64,000 nt of DNA. It comes from Burkholderiales bacterium (GTDB lineage: Bacteria; Pseudomonadota; Gammaproteobacteria; Burkholderiales; Burkholderiaceae_C). Below are positions 40,762 through 50,373 of this stretch, in pieces. Position numbers and translations under genes: made by a program. The stretch covers positions 1 to 64,000 of the forward strand of contig JAUVWL010000017.1 of the NCBI GenBank assembly GCA_030604135.1. Reading direction: 5' to 3'. Below the pieces are notes generated by a model. The model was not told the origin of the DNA, searched no databases, and saw only the letters and a program-made list of their open reading frames with translations. The number at the start of each line of letters is the position of its first letter. Position 1 is the first letter of the stretch.

Positions 40762-41148
40762 ATGAAGCTGGCCGAGGGCATCCGAAAACTGGGCTTTCGC
40801 AAGTGGTACGAGCGTGAGCTGCTGCAGGGCCATGCGCACATGGTGCTCTGGTTCCTCTGCCTGATCGGTCTGGTTGCGGCCATCGAGGGCAGCGCCCGCA
40901 GCCACCCGGTGGGTGATCAGCTGATGAACCTGCTCTCCATTGTGGCCTGCGCCGGCATGGGTTACTGGGCGATGCGCCGCTACCTGTACCTTCTGGGTCA
41001 CGCCGAGACCGTCGCCAACCAAGCAGAATGCCCGCAATGCCGCACCCACGGGCGCCTGGATCTGCTGCGTACCGACGTCAACGGCGACGAACTGGACGTG
41101 CGCTGCCGAAAGTGTGGACAGGAGTGGCGCATCAGCGACGATCCCTGA
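40762..41148 (+). CDS. Small membrane protein with C-terminal zinc ribbon
   Basis: 128 aa from ATG 40762, with CTGGAGG 8 bases before it. Two TM helices (MVLWFLCLIGLVAAIEG and LMNLLSIVACAGMGYWAMR), then two Cys pairs in AECPQCRTHG and DVRCRKCGQEWRI, forming a probable zinc ribbon. I recognise no named family. Lies 35 bp after the yihY-like gene, so co-transcription is likely. Confidence 0.75.
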   Translation: MKLAEGIRKLGFRKWYERELLQGHAHMVLWFLCLIGLVAAIEGSARSHPVGDQLMNLLSIVACAGMGYWAMRRYLYLLGHAETVANQAECPQCRTHGRLDLLRTDVNGDELDVRCRKCGQEWRISDDP

Positions 41149-41172
41149 TACCCGGCGACGGGACCATGCGGT

Positions 41173-42471
41173 TCAGCCGCTACCCACGGTGATCGAGAAC
41201 GGTGCGCTCAGGAACCCCCGAAAACGTGCCCGGCCACCGCGTACAGGTGCAGCGGTGAGTTCGAACTGCGGAAAGCGCTGCAGAAAGCGTCCGATGGCGA
41301 TGCGCCCCTCCAGCCGGGCCAGGCTCAGGCCTGCACACTGGTGGATGCCGAAACCAAAGGCGAGGTGCTTGTTGGACTCGCGCCGCAGCTTGAGCACCTC
41401 GGGCTGGTCAAAGGCGGCCGGGTCGCGGTTGGCTGCCCCGATGCAAAGGGTGACCAGGGCGCCTTCGGGCAGGTCGACACCGCCGACGGTGGTGGCACGC
41501 AGGGCCCGGCGGTTGCCCAGCTGGTTGGACGATTCGAAGCGCAGGCATTCGTCGACGGCCAGGGTCAGCACCTGCTCCCGGATTGCGTCGCTGCCCGCAG
41601 CGCGAAGGTCGGCCAGCAACTGCTCTCGCGCCTGCGGAAACTCCTGCAGCAGGATCAGGCCGTTGCCGATCAGGTTGGTGGTGGTTTCGTGACCGGCGTT
41701 GAGCAGGAAGATGCAGTTCTGCAGGAGTTCGACCTCGCTGAGTCTCTCGCCGCCGGTTTCTCCCTGGATCAGGCGTGTCAGCACATCGCGCTCCGGGTCT
41801 CCTGGCGAATGGCGGCGTTCGGCCACCAGGCCCCTGAGGTAGTGCAGCATCTCGGTCACGCTGCGGTTGCCCAGCGCCTGCTGCCCGGCTGTGGGCACGG
41901 GTTCGAGCGCACCCAGTATGGCCAGCGACCAGTCGCGCAGCGGGCCACGGTCCTGGTGTGGCACACCCAGCAGGTTGCCGATGATCTCGACCGGGATCGC
42001 GGCCGCGAAGTCCTCGATCAGGTCGCCTCCACCCTGTGCCTCGATGCGATCGAGCAGGCTGTCGACCAGCGCGATGAGGCCCGGCTCCATGTCGGCGATG
42101 GCGCGGCGTGTGAGCGCGCCCATGATGAGCTTGCGTACCCGTGTGTGCAGCGGCGGGTCGTTGAACACCAGGCTGGTGGTGTGGTGCTCGTACAGGGGTG
42201 AATCGACCCCATACTTGGGCGCAAACTCGACGTGCTTGTCCGAGCTGAACACCACCGCGTCGCGGTACACCGCCATCAGGTCGGCATGCCGCGTCAGGAA
42301 GAGGCTGCCGTCGGGCATGCGGCGCACCGGCTCGGCCTCGCGCAGGGCGGCATAGACCGGGTAGGGGTTGGCCAGGAAGTCGGCGGGCAGGGCGCGCAGG
42401 TCGAAGCCTGCCGCGATCTCCCGCGCCCGTTCGGCGGTCATGGGAGGCGTGATCTGCGCCGGGCTGACCAT
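41173..42471 (-). CDS. Cytochrome P450 (bacterial class I type)
   Basis: 432 aa, soluble. Heme-binding motif AFGFGIHQCAGLSLARLEG with the thiolate Cys near 378. I-helix oxygen-activation motif LLNAGHETTTNL, where His occupies the position usually held by acidic or small residues (AGxET/DT: Gly-His-Glu-Thr). K-helix ECLRFESSNQLGNRRA lacks the common ExxR spacing in plain form, though LRFESS...R is close. A redox partner is not nearby. Last gene of a three-gene minus-strand operon, 3 bp after the hydrolase stop. Confidence 0.9.
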   Translation of the reverse strand: MVSPAQITPPMTAERAREIAAGFDLRALPADFLANPYPVYAALREAEPVRRMPDGSLFLTRHADLMAVYRDAVVFSSDKHVEFAPKYGVDSPLYEHHTTSLVFNDPPLHTRVRKLIMGALTRRAIADMEPGLIALVDSLLDRIEAQGGGDLIEDFAAAIPVEIIGNLLGVPHQDRGPLRDWSLAILGALEPVPTAGQQALGNRSVTEMLHYLRGLVAERRHSPGDPERDVLTRLIQGETGGERLSEVELLQNCIFLLNAGHETTTNLIGNGLILLQEFPQAREQLLADLRAAGSDAIREQVLTLAVDECLRFESSNQLGNRRALRATTVGGVDLPEGALVTLCIGAANRDPAAFDQPEVLKLRRESNKHLAFGFGIHQCAGLSLARLEGRIAIGRFLQRFPQFELTAAPVRGGRARFRGFLSAPFSITVGSG

Positions 42472-42474
42472 GGG

Positions 42475-43293
42475 TCAGGCCTTCAGGAAGTCGCGGATGG
42501 CGAACAGGGTCTCATCCGGCGTCTCCGTCATCTGGTGGTGCCCGACGGGCAGGCTCACAACCTTGATCTTCTGCCCCGCCGCCTGCGCGGCCTTGATCAG
42601 GCCTTGTGCCGCCTTGGGGTGGGTCATCTGGTCCTGGCCGCCCAGCAGGAACAGCACCGGACAGGTGAGGGCTTCCATGGCGGCCTCGCCTCCCTGGTAG
42701 CTGTCGCAGGCCACGAAACCGCGGTGGAACACGTTGACCCTGGGGTTGCTGCGCAGCACGCGCCGGCCCAGCGCCATGCCAGCACCATAGACCCAGGTGC
42801 CCGGTCCCAGTGCCGAGGGCGGGGCGCAGAGGGTGGAGCGCGAGAACACATTGACCATGGCCAGTGCCTTTTCCGGCTCGTTCAGTGAGGCTTCGATCAA
42901 CGCCGGGGAGACTTTCATCGGGAAGGCGGTGCCGACCAGCACCGTGTGCGTGACGCGGTCCTTCAGCCGCGCCGCCGCTTCCATGGCGATCAGCGAACCC
43001 CAGCTGTGGCCGACCAGCGCGGCTATCTGCACGCCGGCGGCGTCCAGCAGGGCGCCGATGAAGTCGGCCGCCCCTTCCACCGTGGCAGGCGCTTCGCCCT
43101 CACTGCGGCAGTGGCCAGGCAGGTCCACCGCCAGGACGTTGAAGCCATGGTGGGCGAGATACCGGCTCTGCAGGATCCAGACGCTGTGGTCGTTGAGCAC
43201 GCCATGGATGAACACGACGGTGGGCTTGGCGGGGTCGAAGGGCTTGCCGCCGGTGTAGCAGTAGGTCTTGGCGCCGTTGACAGTCAGTTCCAT
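42475..43293 (-). CDS. Alpha/beta hydrolase
   Basis: 272 aa from ATG 43293, whose first base is shared with the metY-like stop codon (TGATG overlap). Oxyanion motif VVFIHGVLNDHSVWILQ, nucleophile elbow LVGHSWGSLIAM, acid in LGGQDQMTHPKAA, His in LPVGHHQMTE. Ester or lactone hydrolase of unknown substrate. Tight coupling to an O-acetylhomoserine sulfhydrylase and a P450 suggests a shared pathway, not yet identified. Confidence 0.88.
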   Translation of the reverse strand: MELTVNGAKTYCYTGGKPFDPAKPTVVFIHGVLNDHSVWILQSRYLAHHGFNVLAVDLPGHCRSEGEAPATVEGAADFIGALLDAAGVQIAALVGHSWGSLIAMEAAARLKDRVTHTVLVGTAFPMKVSPALIEASLNEPEKALAMVNVFSRSTLCAPPSALGPGTWVYGAGMALGRRVLRSNPRVNVFHRGFVACDSYQGGEAAMEALTCPVLFLLGGQDQMTHPKAAQGLIKAAQAAGQKIKVVSLPVGHHQMTETPDETLFAIRDFLKA

Positions 43294-44603
43294 CACGCAC
43301 CTGCCTTTTCTGCGGCCTTGAGCGCGCGCTTGAGGTCGTCGATCAGGTCATCGGGGTCTTCCAGGCCGATGGACAGGCGGATCGTGCCGGGGCCGATGCC
43401 GGCACCCGCCAGCGCCTCGTCGCTCATGCGGAAGTGCGTGGTGCTGGCCGGGTGGATCACCAGCGAACGGCAGTCGCCCACGTTGGCCAGGTGGCTGAAG
43501 ATCTTGAGCGCTTCGATGAAAGCCTTGCCCTGTTCGCGCGAGCCCTTGATGTCGAAACTGAACACCGAGCCCGCGCCCTTGGCGCCGTGCTTGAGCAGCC
43601 TGTTCGCCAGCGCGTGGCTGGGGTGCGATTCGAGCAGCGGGTGACCGACGCGGCCCACCAGCGGATGGCTGGCCAGGAACTGCACCACCTTTTCGGTGTT
43701 GGACATGTGGCGTTCCATGCGCAGCGACAGCGTCTCCAGCCCCTGCAGGATCAGCCAGGCGCTGTGCGGGCTGAGACACGCGCCGAAGTCGCGCAGGCCC
43801 TCGCGGCGCGCGCGCAGCAGGAAGGCGCCGACCGTGCTTTCTTCGCTGAAGGTCATGCCGTGAAAACCGTCGTAGGGCTCGGTCAGTTCGGGGTACTTGC
43901 CCGAGGCGTCCCAGTCAAAGCTGCCGGCGTCGACCACCACACCGCCGATGACGGTGCCGTGGCCGCTGAGGAACTTGGTGGCCGAGTGGTAGACCAGATC
44001 GGCGCCGTGCTCGAAGGGCTTGATGAGGTAGGGCGTGGTCAGGGTGCTGTCGACCAGCAATGGCACCCCGGCCTCGTGGGCGATCTGCGCCACCGTGGGC
44101 ATGTCCAGCACGTCCAGGCCGGGGTTGCCCACGGTCTCGCCGAAGAACAGTCGGGTGTTGGGCTGCACGGCGGCCTTCCAGCCGTCGATGTCGCCAGGTT
44201 TGACGAAGGTGGTTTCGATGCCGAAACGGCGCAGCGTGTAGTGCAGCAGGTTCTGGCTGCCGCCGTAGAGCGCGGTGGACGCCACGATGTGCGAACCCGC
44301 ACCCATGAGCGTGGAAATGCTCAGGTGCAGCGCGGCCTGGCCGCTGGCGACCGCGATGGCGCCAATGCCGCCTTCGAGTGCCGCCATGCGCTGCTCGAAC
44401 ACCGCGTTGGTCGGGTTGCTGATGCGGCTGTAGACGTGGCCGGCCCGCTCCAGATTGAACAGGGCGGCAGCGTGGTCGCTGGACTCGAAGACGAACGAGG
44501 TCGTCAGGTGGATGGGCACCGCACGGGCGCCGGTGCTGGGGTCCGGCGCGGCGCCGGCGTGCAGCGCCAGCGTGTCGAAGCCGGGATCGGAATAGCCGGG
44601 CAT
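43293..44603 (-). CDS. metY: O-acetylhomoserine sulfhydrylase
   Basis: 436 aa from ATG 44603, preceded by AGAGGAG. PLP-dependent Cys/Met-metabolism enzyme making homocysteine from O-acetylhomoserine and sulphide. PLP Lys in LVYHSATKFLSGHGTVIGG near residue 210; YSRISNPTNAVFEQRMAALE and the long insertion after the Lys are typical of MetY rather than MetB/MetC. First gene of the metY-hydrolase-P450 run. No SAM riboswitch is visible in the 150-bp upstream gap. Confidence 0.93.
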   Translation of the reverse strand: MPGYSDPGFDTLALHAGAAPDPSTGARAVPIHLTTSFVFESSDHAAALFNLERAGHVYSRISNPTNAVFEQRMAALEGGIGAIAVASGQAALHLSISTLMGAGSHIVASTALYGGSQNLLHYTLRRFGIETTFVKPGDIDGWKAAVQPNTRLFFGETVGNPGLDVLDMPTVAQIAHEAGVPLLVDSTLTTPYLIKPFEHGADLVYHSATKFLSGHGTVIGGVVVDAGSFDWDASGKYPELTEPYDGFHGMTFSEESTVGAFLLRARREGLRDFGACLSPHSAWLILQGLETLSLRMERHMSNTEKVVQFLASHPLVGRVGHPLLESHPSHALANRLLKHGAKGAGSVFSFDIKGSREQGKAFIEALKIFSHLANVGDCRSLVIHPASTTHFRMSDEALAGAGIGPGTIRLSIGLEDPDDLIDDLKRALKAAEKAGA

Positions 44604-44753
44604 GAAAAGGTCTCCTCTGGGCGGTCGGGGCCGGTGCGGGTCCGGGCTTTCCCCGAGTTCGCCCGCATACGTGGTCGATCGCGCCGATTGTGGGCTATAT
44701 TTGGTCTCACGTCGGCGAAGCTGGCGACAGCACGAATCCCAAGGAGTAGAGCC

Positions 44754-45230
44754 ATGAAGGTCAGCGACATCCTGCGCGTCAAGGGCAATGCCCTGTACAC
44801 GATCACCCCCGAGGACAGCCTGGCCGATGCGGCCCAGCTCATGGCCGACAAGGACATCGGTTCGCTGGTGGTGATGTCCAACGGCCTTGTGGTGGGTATG
44901 CTGACCTTTCGCGAGGTGATCCACACCCTGGTCAAGAACGGTGGCTCTTTTGGCACGACGACCGTCTACCGCGCCATGGACCCGGGGCCTCTCACCTGCA
45001 CCATGGCCACCGACATGGACGAAGTGCGGCGCATGATGCTGGACAGGCATGCGCGGTACATGCCCGTGATCGACAACCGCATGCTGATGGGGGTGGTCAG
45101 CTTCTACGACGTGGCCAAGGCCGTGGTCGACGCACAGAACTTCGAGAACAAGATGCTCAAGGCCTATATCCGCGACTGGCCCGAGGAAGAAGAGCCGCAG
45201 CCCGACAGCAGCGAGCAGAAGCAGTCCTGA
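44754..45230 (+). CDS. CBS-domain protein
   Basis: 158 aa from ATG 44754 after AAGGAG. Two CBS motifs: ILRVKGNALYTITPEDSLAD with DKDIGSLVVMSNGLVVGMLT, and TCTMATDMDEVRRMMLDRHA with RYMPVIDNRMLMGVVSFYDV. No other domain. Such stand-alone pairs bind adenine nucleotides and regulate partner enzymes; the partner is unknown. Divergent from metY. Confidence 0.9.
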   Translation: MKVSDILRVKGNALYTITPEDSLADAAQLMADKDIGSLVVMSNGLVVGMLTFREVIHTLVKNGGSFGTTTVYRAMDPGPLTCTMATDMDEVRRMMLDRHARYMPVIDNRMLMGVVSFYDVAKAVVDAQNFENKMLKAYIRDWPEEEEPQPDSSEQKQS

Positions 45231-45260
45231 TTCGCCGGCCTGGGCCGCCGTGCCCCGCCG

Positions 45261-46475
45261 TCACATGGCGCCGTGGATGTGCTCGCGTACCCGTGGGTAG
45301 ATCTGCAGGTTCCACTTGCGTCCGCTGAACACGCCGTAGTGGCCCACCCCGGTCTGGATGTGGTGGGTCTTCAGGTAGGGGCGCACGCTGGTGCACAGGT
45401 CCTGCGCGGCCACGGTCTGCCCCACCGAGCAAATGTCGTCCCGCTCACCTTCGACCGTCATGAGCGCAGTGCGGCGGATGGCCGCCGGGTTCACCAGGCG
45501 GCCACGGTGCTGCAGCTTGCCGATGGCCAGGTCGTATGTCTGGAAGACCTTCTCTACCGTCTCCAGGTAGAACTCGGCCGGCAGGTCGTTGACGGCCAGG
45601 TACTCGTCGTAAAAGGTCTGGATGGTGCGGGCCTCTTCGGTGCGGCCCTCGACCAGGTGCTCATACAGGTGCCTGAAGGACTGCTGGTGGCGCTCCAGGT
45701 TCATGCTCATGAAGGCCGAGAGCTGTACGAAGCCGGGGTAGACGCGCCGCATGTGGCCGCGGTGCGGCAGGGGGACGTGGCTGATCAGGTTCTTCTCGAA
45801 CCATTCGATCGGTTTGCTGGTGGCCAGCCGGTTGACTTCGGTCGGGTTGACCCGGCAGTCCACCGGCCCGGCCATCAGCGTCAGGCTGCGGGGTGTGGCC
45901 GGGTTGTCGTCCTCGGCCATCACGGCGGTGGCGGCCAGGGCCGCCACACAGGGCTGGCACACCGAGACCATGTGGGCGCCTTCGCCCACAGCCTCGGTGA
46001 AGCGGATCATGTAGTCGATGTAGTCGTCCAGCCCGAACGCACCATGGCGCAGGGAAACGTCACGCGCATTGTGCCAATCGGTGATGTAGACCTCGTGGTC
46101 CTGCAGCAGGGTGCGAACGGTTTCGCGCAGCAGCGTGGCGAAGTGGCCTGACAAAGGGGCCGCCAGCAGCACCTTGGGCTGTTCGGGCAAGTTGTTCCCG
46201 AGCTTGCGAAAGCGCAGCAAGGTGCCGAAGGGCAGTTTCAACACCGAGTCTTCCACCACGGGCACGGTGTCGTCGCCAGTTTGCGCCGAATCGATGCCAT
46301 AGGCGGGCCGCGAGTGCGTCAGGCGCAGGCGTGAGAAAACGTCGCAGGCAGCAGAAACCTGACGCAGCAAGCTGCGTTCGGTGCGTTCGAACCACAGCGT
46401 GGCGCTCAGGTGCTGCGCCATCAGGCGCAGTGGCGATGCCATATCGGTCTGGAGCTGGTAGGCCTGGTACAGCAT
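45261..46475 (-). CDS. phaZ: Second intracellular polyhydroxybutyrate depolymerase
   Basis: 404 aa from ATG 46475 (MLYQAYQLQTDMASPLRLMA). Same architecture as the gene at 8024: nucleophile elbow MVSVCQPCVAALAATAVMAE with catalytic Cys, acid region EGERDDICSVGQT, and GVGHYGVFSGRKW. Shorter because it lacks the basic Lys/Pro tail. Paralogues with distinct granule affinity are known in Ralstonia. Likely regulated separately; no TGC/GCA palindrome was noticed here. Confidence 0.92.
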   Translation of the reverse strand: MLYQAYQLQTDMASPLRLMAQHLSATLWFERTERSLLRQVSAACDVFSRLRLTHSRPAYGIDSAQTGDDTVPVVEDSVLKLPFGTLLRFRKLGNNLPEQPKVLLAAPLSGHFATLLRETVRTLLQDHEVYITDWHNARDVSLRHGAFGLDDYIDYMIRFTEAVGEGAHMVSVCQPCVAALAATAVMAEDDNPATPRSLTLMAGPVDCRVNPTEVNRLATSKPIEWFEKNLISHVPLPHRGHMRRVYPGFVQLSAFMSMNLERHQQSFRHLYEHLVEGRTEEARTIQTFYDEYLAVNDLPAEFYLETVEKVFQTYDLAIGKLQHRGRLVNPAAIRRTALMTVEGERDDICSVGQTVAAQDLCTSVRPYLKTHHIQTGVGHYGVFSGRKWNLQIYPRVREHIHGAM

Positions 46476-46610
46476 GTTTGTCCTTGTGCTCCTTGTGGGA
46501 TGAGGGCCACAGGCAATTCCTGGGCCAGGGGCATGCACCATGCGGGTGCAACTGGTCACGCTTTGCATGGCACAGGGCTTGCTGATTCAGGAAGCACAGA
46601 GGAGCATCAC

Positions 46611-47267
46611 ATGGCCAAAGCGGTACTCACCATCAGCAGCAAGAACTACGGCGCCTGGGCATTGCGCGGCTGGCTGATGTGCAAGATGGCCAGGCTGGAC
46701 TTCACCGAGCATGTGATCCCGCCCGATGACCCGGCCATGAAGGCCGAGATGCTGCTGCTCTCCGCGTCGATGCGTGTGCCCTCCCTGGACCACGATGGCA
46801 TCCACGTCTGGGACACGCTGGCCATCGGTGAGTACCTCAACGAGATCAAACCCAAGGCCGGGCTGCTGCCGGCGGACCGCAAGGCGCGTGCCCATTGCCG
46901 GGCCATCTGTGGCGAGATGCACTCGGGTTTTTCGGCTCTGCGCAGCTCGCTGCCCATGAACATCAAGGCCCATTTCCCAGGCTTCAAGGTCTGGTCGCGA
47001 GCGCAGACCGACATCGACCGCATCGAGGCCATCTGGAACGAATGCCTGGAGACCTATGGCGGCCCTTATCTGTTCGGCGACAAACCCTGCATCGCCGATG
47101 CGATGTTTGCGCCGGTGGTGACCCGCTTCATCACCTACGATGTGCCACTGGACATGGCGTGTGTGGCCTACTGCGACACCATCATGGGTCTGCCGGCTAT
47201 GAAGGAGTGGGTGGCCGCCGCCGAAGAGGAACCCGACGAGATCGACGAACTCGACGCGGAGTTCTAG
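46611..47267 (+). CDS. Glutathione S-transferase family protein
   Basis: 218 aa from ATG 46611 after AGAGGAG. N-terminal thioredoxin-like domain beginning VLTISSKNYGAWALRGWLM with Ser/Asn in the active-site position, and the glutathione-binding cis-Pro region MRVPSLDHDGIHVWDTLAIGEYL split over two strands. C-terminal helical domain with GDKPCIADAMFAPVVTRF (N-capping motif). Substrate unknown. Confidence 0.88.
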   Translation: MAKAVLTISSKNYGAWALRGWLMCKMARLDFTEHVIPPDDPAMKAEMLLLSASMRVPSLDHDGIHVWDTLAIGEYLNEIKPKAGLLPADRKARAHCRAICGEMHSGFSALRSSLPMNIKAHFPGFKVWSRAQTDIDRIEAIWNECLETYGGPYLFGDKPCIADAMFAPVVTRFITYDVPLDMACVAYCDTIMGLPAMKEWVAAAEEEPDEIDELDAEF

Positions 47268-47277
47268 CCGCAGGGTT

Positions 47278-47362
47278 GACCCACCCCCGCGCCGCGCCCA
47301 AGGGCGCGTCACCCCCTCAAGGGGGCGTTGCCTGCGGACCGGGAAACCCGGATCCGTGGCAA
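47278..47362 (+). repeat. Copy of the dispersed three-hairpin repeat
   Basis: CCCACCCCCGCGCCGCGCCC with a GGGCGCG return, then CCCCCTCAAGGGGGCG, then GGACCGGGAAACCCGGATCC. Begins 11 bp after the GST stop codon. The rest of the 124-bp gap holds nothing recognised. Confidence 0.8.
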
Positions 47363-47391
47363 CCTGGCTCAATACGCTTCGCGATTCACAC

Positions 47392-47820
47392 TCAAGGTTC
47401 GCTCCACGGCGTGGGCGGCGGGATGTCGCAGACCGGGTCCACCGGCAGCGACTTGAAGTCGGCTGGGCTGACGATTTCCAGGTATTCCATGTCGGGGGAG
47501 TAGTCGAACAGGTAGTGGCGGATGCCCGGCCGCTGGTGCACCACATCGCCGGCTTCCACCAGGGTCACCTGGTCTTCGTACATGAACTTGGCCCAGCCCT
47601 TGGTCATGATCACGATCTGGAAATCGGCCACGTGGATGTGCCAGCCGGTGCCGCCGTCAGGAGGCAGGTTGGCCTTGACCAGGTGCGCCACCACCTTGCC
47701 GTGGGTGGCGGCTGCGATGCCCAGATCGCGGTAGAGGAAGAAGTCGCGCAGTCCCCCACGCACAAACTCGGTTTCGCCGGGCTTCACATGGGAGAAAAGG
47801 GTGCCTGTTTTGTCCAGCAT
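47392..47820 (-). CDS. Cupin domain protein, 142 aa
   Basis: ATG 47820 follows GGAAGGAG. One cupin barrel: metal-binding motif GGTGWHIHVADFQIVIMTKG, then MYEDQVTLVEAGDVVHQRPG and RHYLFDYSPDMEYLEIVSP. The two-His-one-Glu-type set appears as HIH plus a later His (VVHQRPGIRH). Function unknown; it might be a small dioxygenase, isomerase or sensor. No operon partner. Confidence 0.82.
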   Translation of the reverse strand: MLDKTGTLFSHVKPGETEFVRGGLRDFFLYRDLGIAAATHGKVVAHLVKANLPPDGGTGWHIHVADFQIVIMTKGWAKFMYEDQVTLVEAGDVVHQRPGIRHYLFDYSPDMEYLEIVSPADFKSLPVDPVCDIPPPTPWSEP

Positions 47821-47915
47821 GGTGCGCTCCTTCCGTTTCCTGGGCAGCAAGATGGCTGCGTCGGGCGTCATGCATGAAGCGTTCCATGTGGCCTTGAGAC
47901 CACCCGGGCAACCGA

Positions 47916-49070
47916 TCAGGCTTCTGGCCATCGGGCCAGGAGCTGGTTGCGCTGGCGGGGGTCGAGATTGGCCTGTCCCAGTCGTCCCTGGCAATGCTGC
48001 ACGACCCGGGGGTTCATCACCCTGAACCACAAGGGCGGAACATAGGCTAGGAGGATCATGCCCGCATAGCCGGTGGGCATTTGCGGAGCTTCGTCGAAGT
48101 GCCTGAGGGCCTGGTACCGGCGAGCCGGGTTGGCATGGTGGTCACTGTGCCTCTGCAGGTGCAGCAGAAACACGTTGGACGCCACGTGATTGGCGTTCCA
48201 GGAGTGGCGGGGACCGCAGGCTTCGAGCCGGCCTTGCTCATCGCGCTGACGCAGCAAGCCATAGTGTTCGATGTAGTTGACCACCTCCAGCAGCGATACG
48301 CCATAGAGGGCCTGCGCCAGCAGAAACAGCAGCACTGGCCAGCCGAACACCGCGGTCAGGACCGCGAACAGCACCAGGGACAGGGACCAGGACTGCAGGT
48401 TCTGGTTTCCAATGTGAAGCGCGGGCAGCCCCTTTCGGTTCAACCGGGAGGCCTCCAGTGCCCAGGCCGAGCGCACACCTCCCACAATGGAGCGCGGCAG
48501 GAAATGCCAGAAGCTCTCGCCCATGCGGGCGCTCGCAGGGTCTTCTGGCGTGGCGACCCTGAGGTGGTGGCCGCGGTTGTGTTCGACAAAAAAATGACCG
48601 TAGGCCACCGGCGCGAGTGCCACCCGCGCCAGTACGCGTTCACAACGAGGTGACTTGTGCCCCAGTTCATGGGCGGTGTTGATACCCAGTCCGTTAATGC
48701 TGCCGACCGAGATCGTCAGGCCAAGCCAGTCCATCGGTTGCAAGGACTGCGTGGCGGCTATCCAGGCGCCCGCCAGGGTGACGCCGTACTGCAAGGGCAC
48801 ACAGGACGCGACCACCCACCGATACCAGCGATCGGCTTGCAGATCGCCGACGCGCTCGGGTGGCGGGTTGGATCGGTCCTCCCCCAGACTCAGATCCAGG
48901 ACGGGAACGACTCCATAGAACAGGACCAGAGTCACCCACAGCCAGCCCGACAGGCCGGTGAAGGCAAAGCTCAGCAGGCTGAGCAAGGTCAGCGCTGGCA
49001 GGGCGGGGGAGAACAACCACCAGAGGCGCTTGTTGTCTCGCCATGCCTGAGGCTGTGTGGTCACTTCCAT
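47916..49070 (-). CDS. AlkB-like alkane 1-monooxygenase (integral-membrane di-iron)
   Basis: 384 aa from ATG 49070. Membrane hydroxylase with the AlkB His boxes: [24 protein letters not shown] and LQRHSDHH. Hydrophobic helices include [19 protein letters not shown] and [20 protein letters not shown]. Terminal oxidation of alkanes or similar chains is expected. No rubredoxin or rubredoxin reductase gene is in the window, so electrons must come from elsewhere. Divergent from aroC. Confidence 0.92.
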   Translation of the reverse strand: MEVTTQPQAWRDNKRLWWLFSPALPALTLLSLLSFAFTGLSGWLWVTLVLFYGVVPVLDLSLGEDRSNPPPERVGDLQADRWYRWVVASCVPLQYGVTLAGAWIAATQSLQPMDWLGLTISVGSINGLGINTAHELGHKSPRCERVLARVALAPVAYGHFFVEHNRGHHLRVATPEDPASARMGESFWHFLPRSIVGGVRSAWALEASRLNRKGLPALHIGNQNLQSWSLSLVLFAVLTAVFGWPVLLFLLAQALYGVSLLEVVNYIEHYGLLRQRDEQGRLEACGPRHSWNANHVASNVFLLHLQRHSDHHANPARRYQALRHFDEAPQMPTGYAGMILLAYVPPLWFRVMNPRVVQHCQGRLGQANLDPRQRNQLLARWPEA

Positions 49071-49181
49071 GTTCAGGTGGCTTGGCCGGGTCCGCTTGCC
49101 CAGCACCGCTGGTCATCGGTTGGGTATGAACCGCACCGCACGTGTGCGAGACCTTCCGTGCCGGCGAGGGATAATTGGCTC

Positions 49182-50279
49182 ATGAGCGGCAATACTTTCG
49201 GCACACTTTTCTGTGTCACAAACTTCGGTGAATCCCATGGTCCGGCCATCGGTTGTGTGATCGACGGCTGTCCCCCGGGCTTGTCGCTAGCGGAGGCAGA
49301 CATCCAGCACGACCTGGACCGTCGCCGCCCTGGCACCAGCAAGTTTGTCACCCAGCGCAATGAACCCGACGCGGTGGAAATCCTCTCCGGCGTCTACGAA
49401 GGCAAGACCACGGGCACGCCCATTGCGCTGCTGATTCGAAACACGGACCAGCGCAGCAAAGATTACGGCAGTATTTTGCAAAGCTTTAGGCCGGGACATG
49501 CCGATTACACCTACTGGCAGAAGTACGGCATACGCGACCCGCGAGGCGGCGGGCGCAGCTCGGCGCGTCTGACGGCGCCCACCGTGGCGGCCGGTGCGGT
49601 GGCCAGGAAGTGGCTCAAGGAGAAATTCGGCACCAGCTTTCAGGCCTGCATGACGCAGATCGGTGAATTGCCGATTGGTTTCGAGAGCTGGGACCATGTG
49701 CCCAACAACCCGTTCTTTGCCCCGGTGGCCGATGTGTCGGCACTGGAGGACTACATGAACGCACTGCGCAAGAGCGGCGATTCGTGTGGCGCGCGGCTGC
49801 GCGTGGTGGCCAGGAACATCCCGGTTGGCCTGGGACAGCCGCTGTACGACAAGCTGGACGCTGACATTGCTTACGCGATGATGGGCCTGAACGCGGTCAA
49901 GGGCGTGGAGATCGGCGCCGGTTTTGCGTCGGTGGCCGACAAGGGGTCTACCCACGGTGACTCGCTGACGCCGGCTGGCTTCGTCGGCAACAAGGCCGGC
50001 GGTGTGCTCGGCGGCATCAGCACCGGGCAGGACCTGGACGTGTCGGTGGCCATCAAGCCCACCAGCTCCATCCTGATTCCGCGCGATTCCATCGACGTGG
50101 AAGGCCAGCCCACCGAGGTCATCACCAAGGGCCGTCACGACCCATGCGTGGGCATTCGCGCGGCACCGATCATGGAGGCGCTGCTGGCCCTTGTGGTGAT
50201 GGACCATGCACTGCGCCACCGCGCGCAGTGTGGGGATGTTCAGGTGGCGACTCCAGACATCACGGCCGCAGGCCGGTGA
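49182..50279 (+). CDS. aroC: Chorismate synthase
   Basis: 365 aa from ATG 49182. Last step of the shikimate pathway, FMN-dependent removal of phosphate from EPSP. Signatures: [66 protein letters not shown] and [17 protein letters not shown]. Full length. Its TGA is followed directly by a dispersed repeat. aroQ and aroE lie 4-7 kb further on. Confidence 0.97.
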   Translation: MSGNTFGTLFCVTNFGESHGPAIGCVIDGCPPGLSLAEADIQHDLDRRRPGTSKFVTQRNEPDAVEILSGVYEGKTTGTPIALLIRNTDQRSKDYGSILQSFRPGHADYTYWQKYGIRDPRGGGRSSARLTAPTVAAGAVARKWLKEKFGTSFQACMTQIGELPIGFESWDHVPNNPFFAPVADVSALEDYMNALRKSGDSCGARLRVVARNIPVGLGQPLYDKLDADIAYAMMGLNAVKGVEIGAGFASVADKGSTHGDSLTPAGFVGNKAGGVLGGISTGQDLDVSVAIKPTSSILIPRDSIDVEGQPTEVITKGRHDPCVGIRAAPIMEALLALVVMDHALRHRAQCGDVQVATPDITAAGR

Positions 50280-50362
50280 TCACCCCCTGCGCCGCTACGC
50301 GGCTTCCCCCTGAAGGGGGACCGTTCCAGCCGCCCGGCAAAGCCGGTTCGGCGGCGCGTGCT
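50277..50362 (+). repeat. Copy of the dispersed three-hairpin repeat at the aroC stop codon
   Basis: TGATCACCCCCTGCGCCGCTACGCGG, then CCCCCTGAAGGGGG, then the nested GCCGCCCGGCAAAGCCGG with TTCGGCGGC. The first bases coincide with the aroC TGA. The element runs up to the region that supplies the ribosome site of the MFS gene. Confidence 0.82.
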
Positions 50363-50373
50363 GGAAGCAAGCG

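Noticed and set aside
44604-44753. SAM or SAH riboswitch before metY
   Set aside because: No conserved core of these classes could be recognised in the 150-bp gap on the minus strand.
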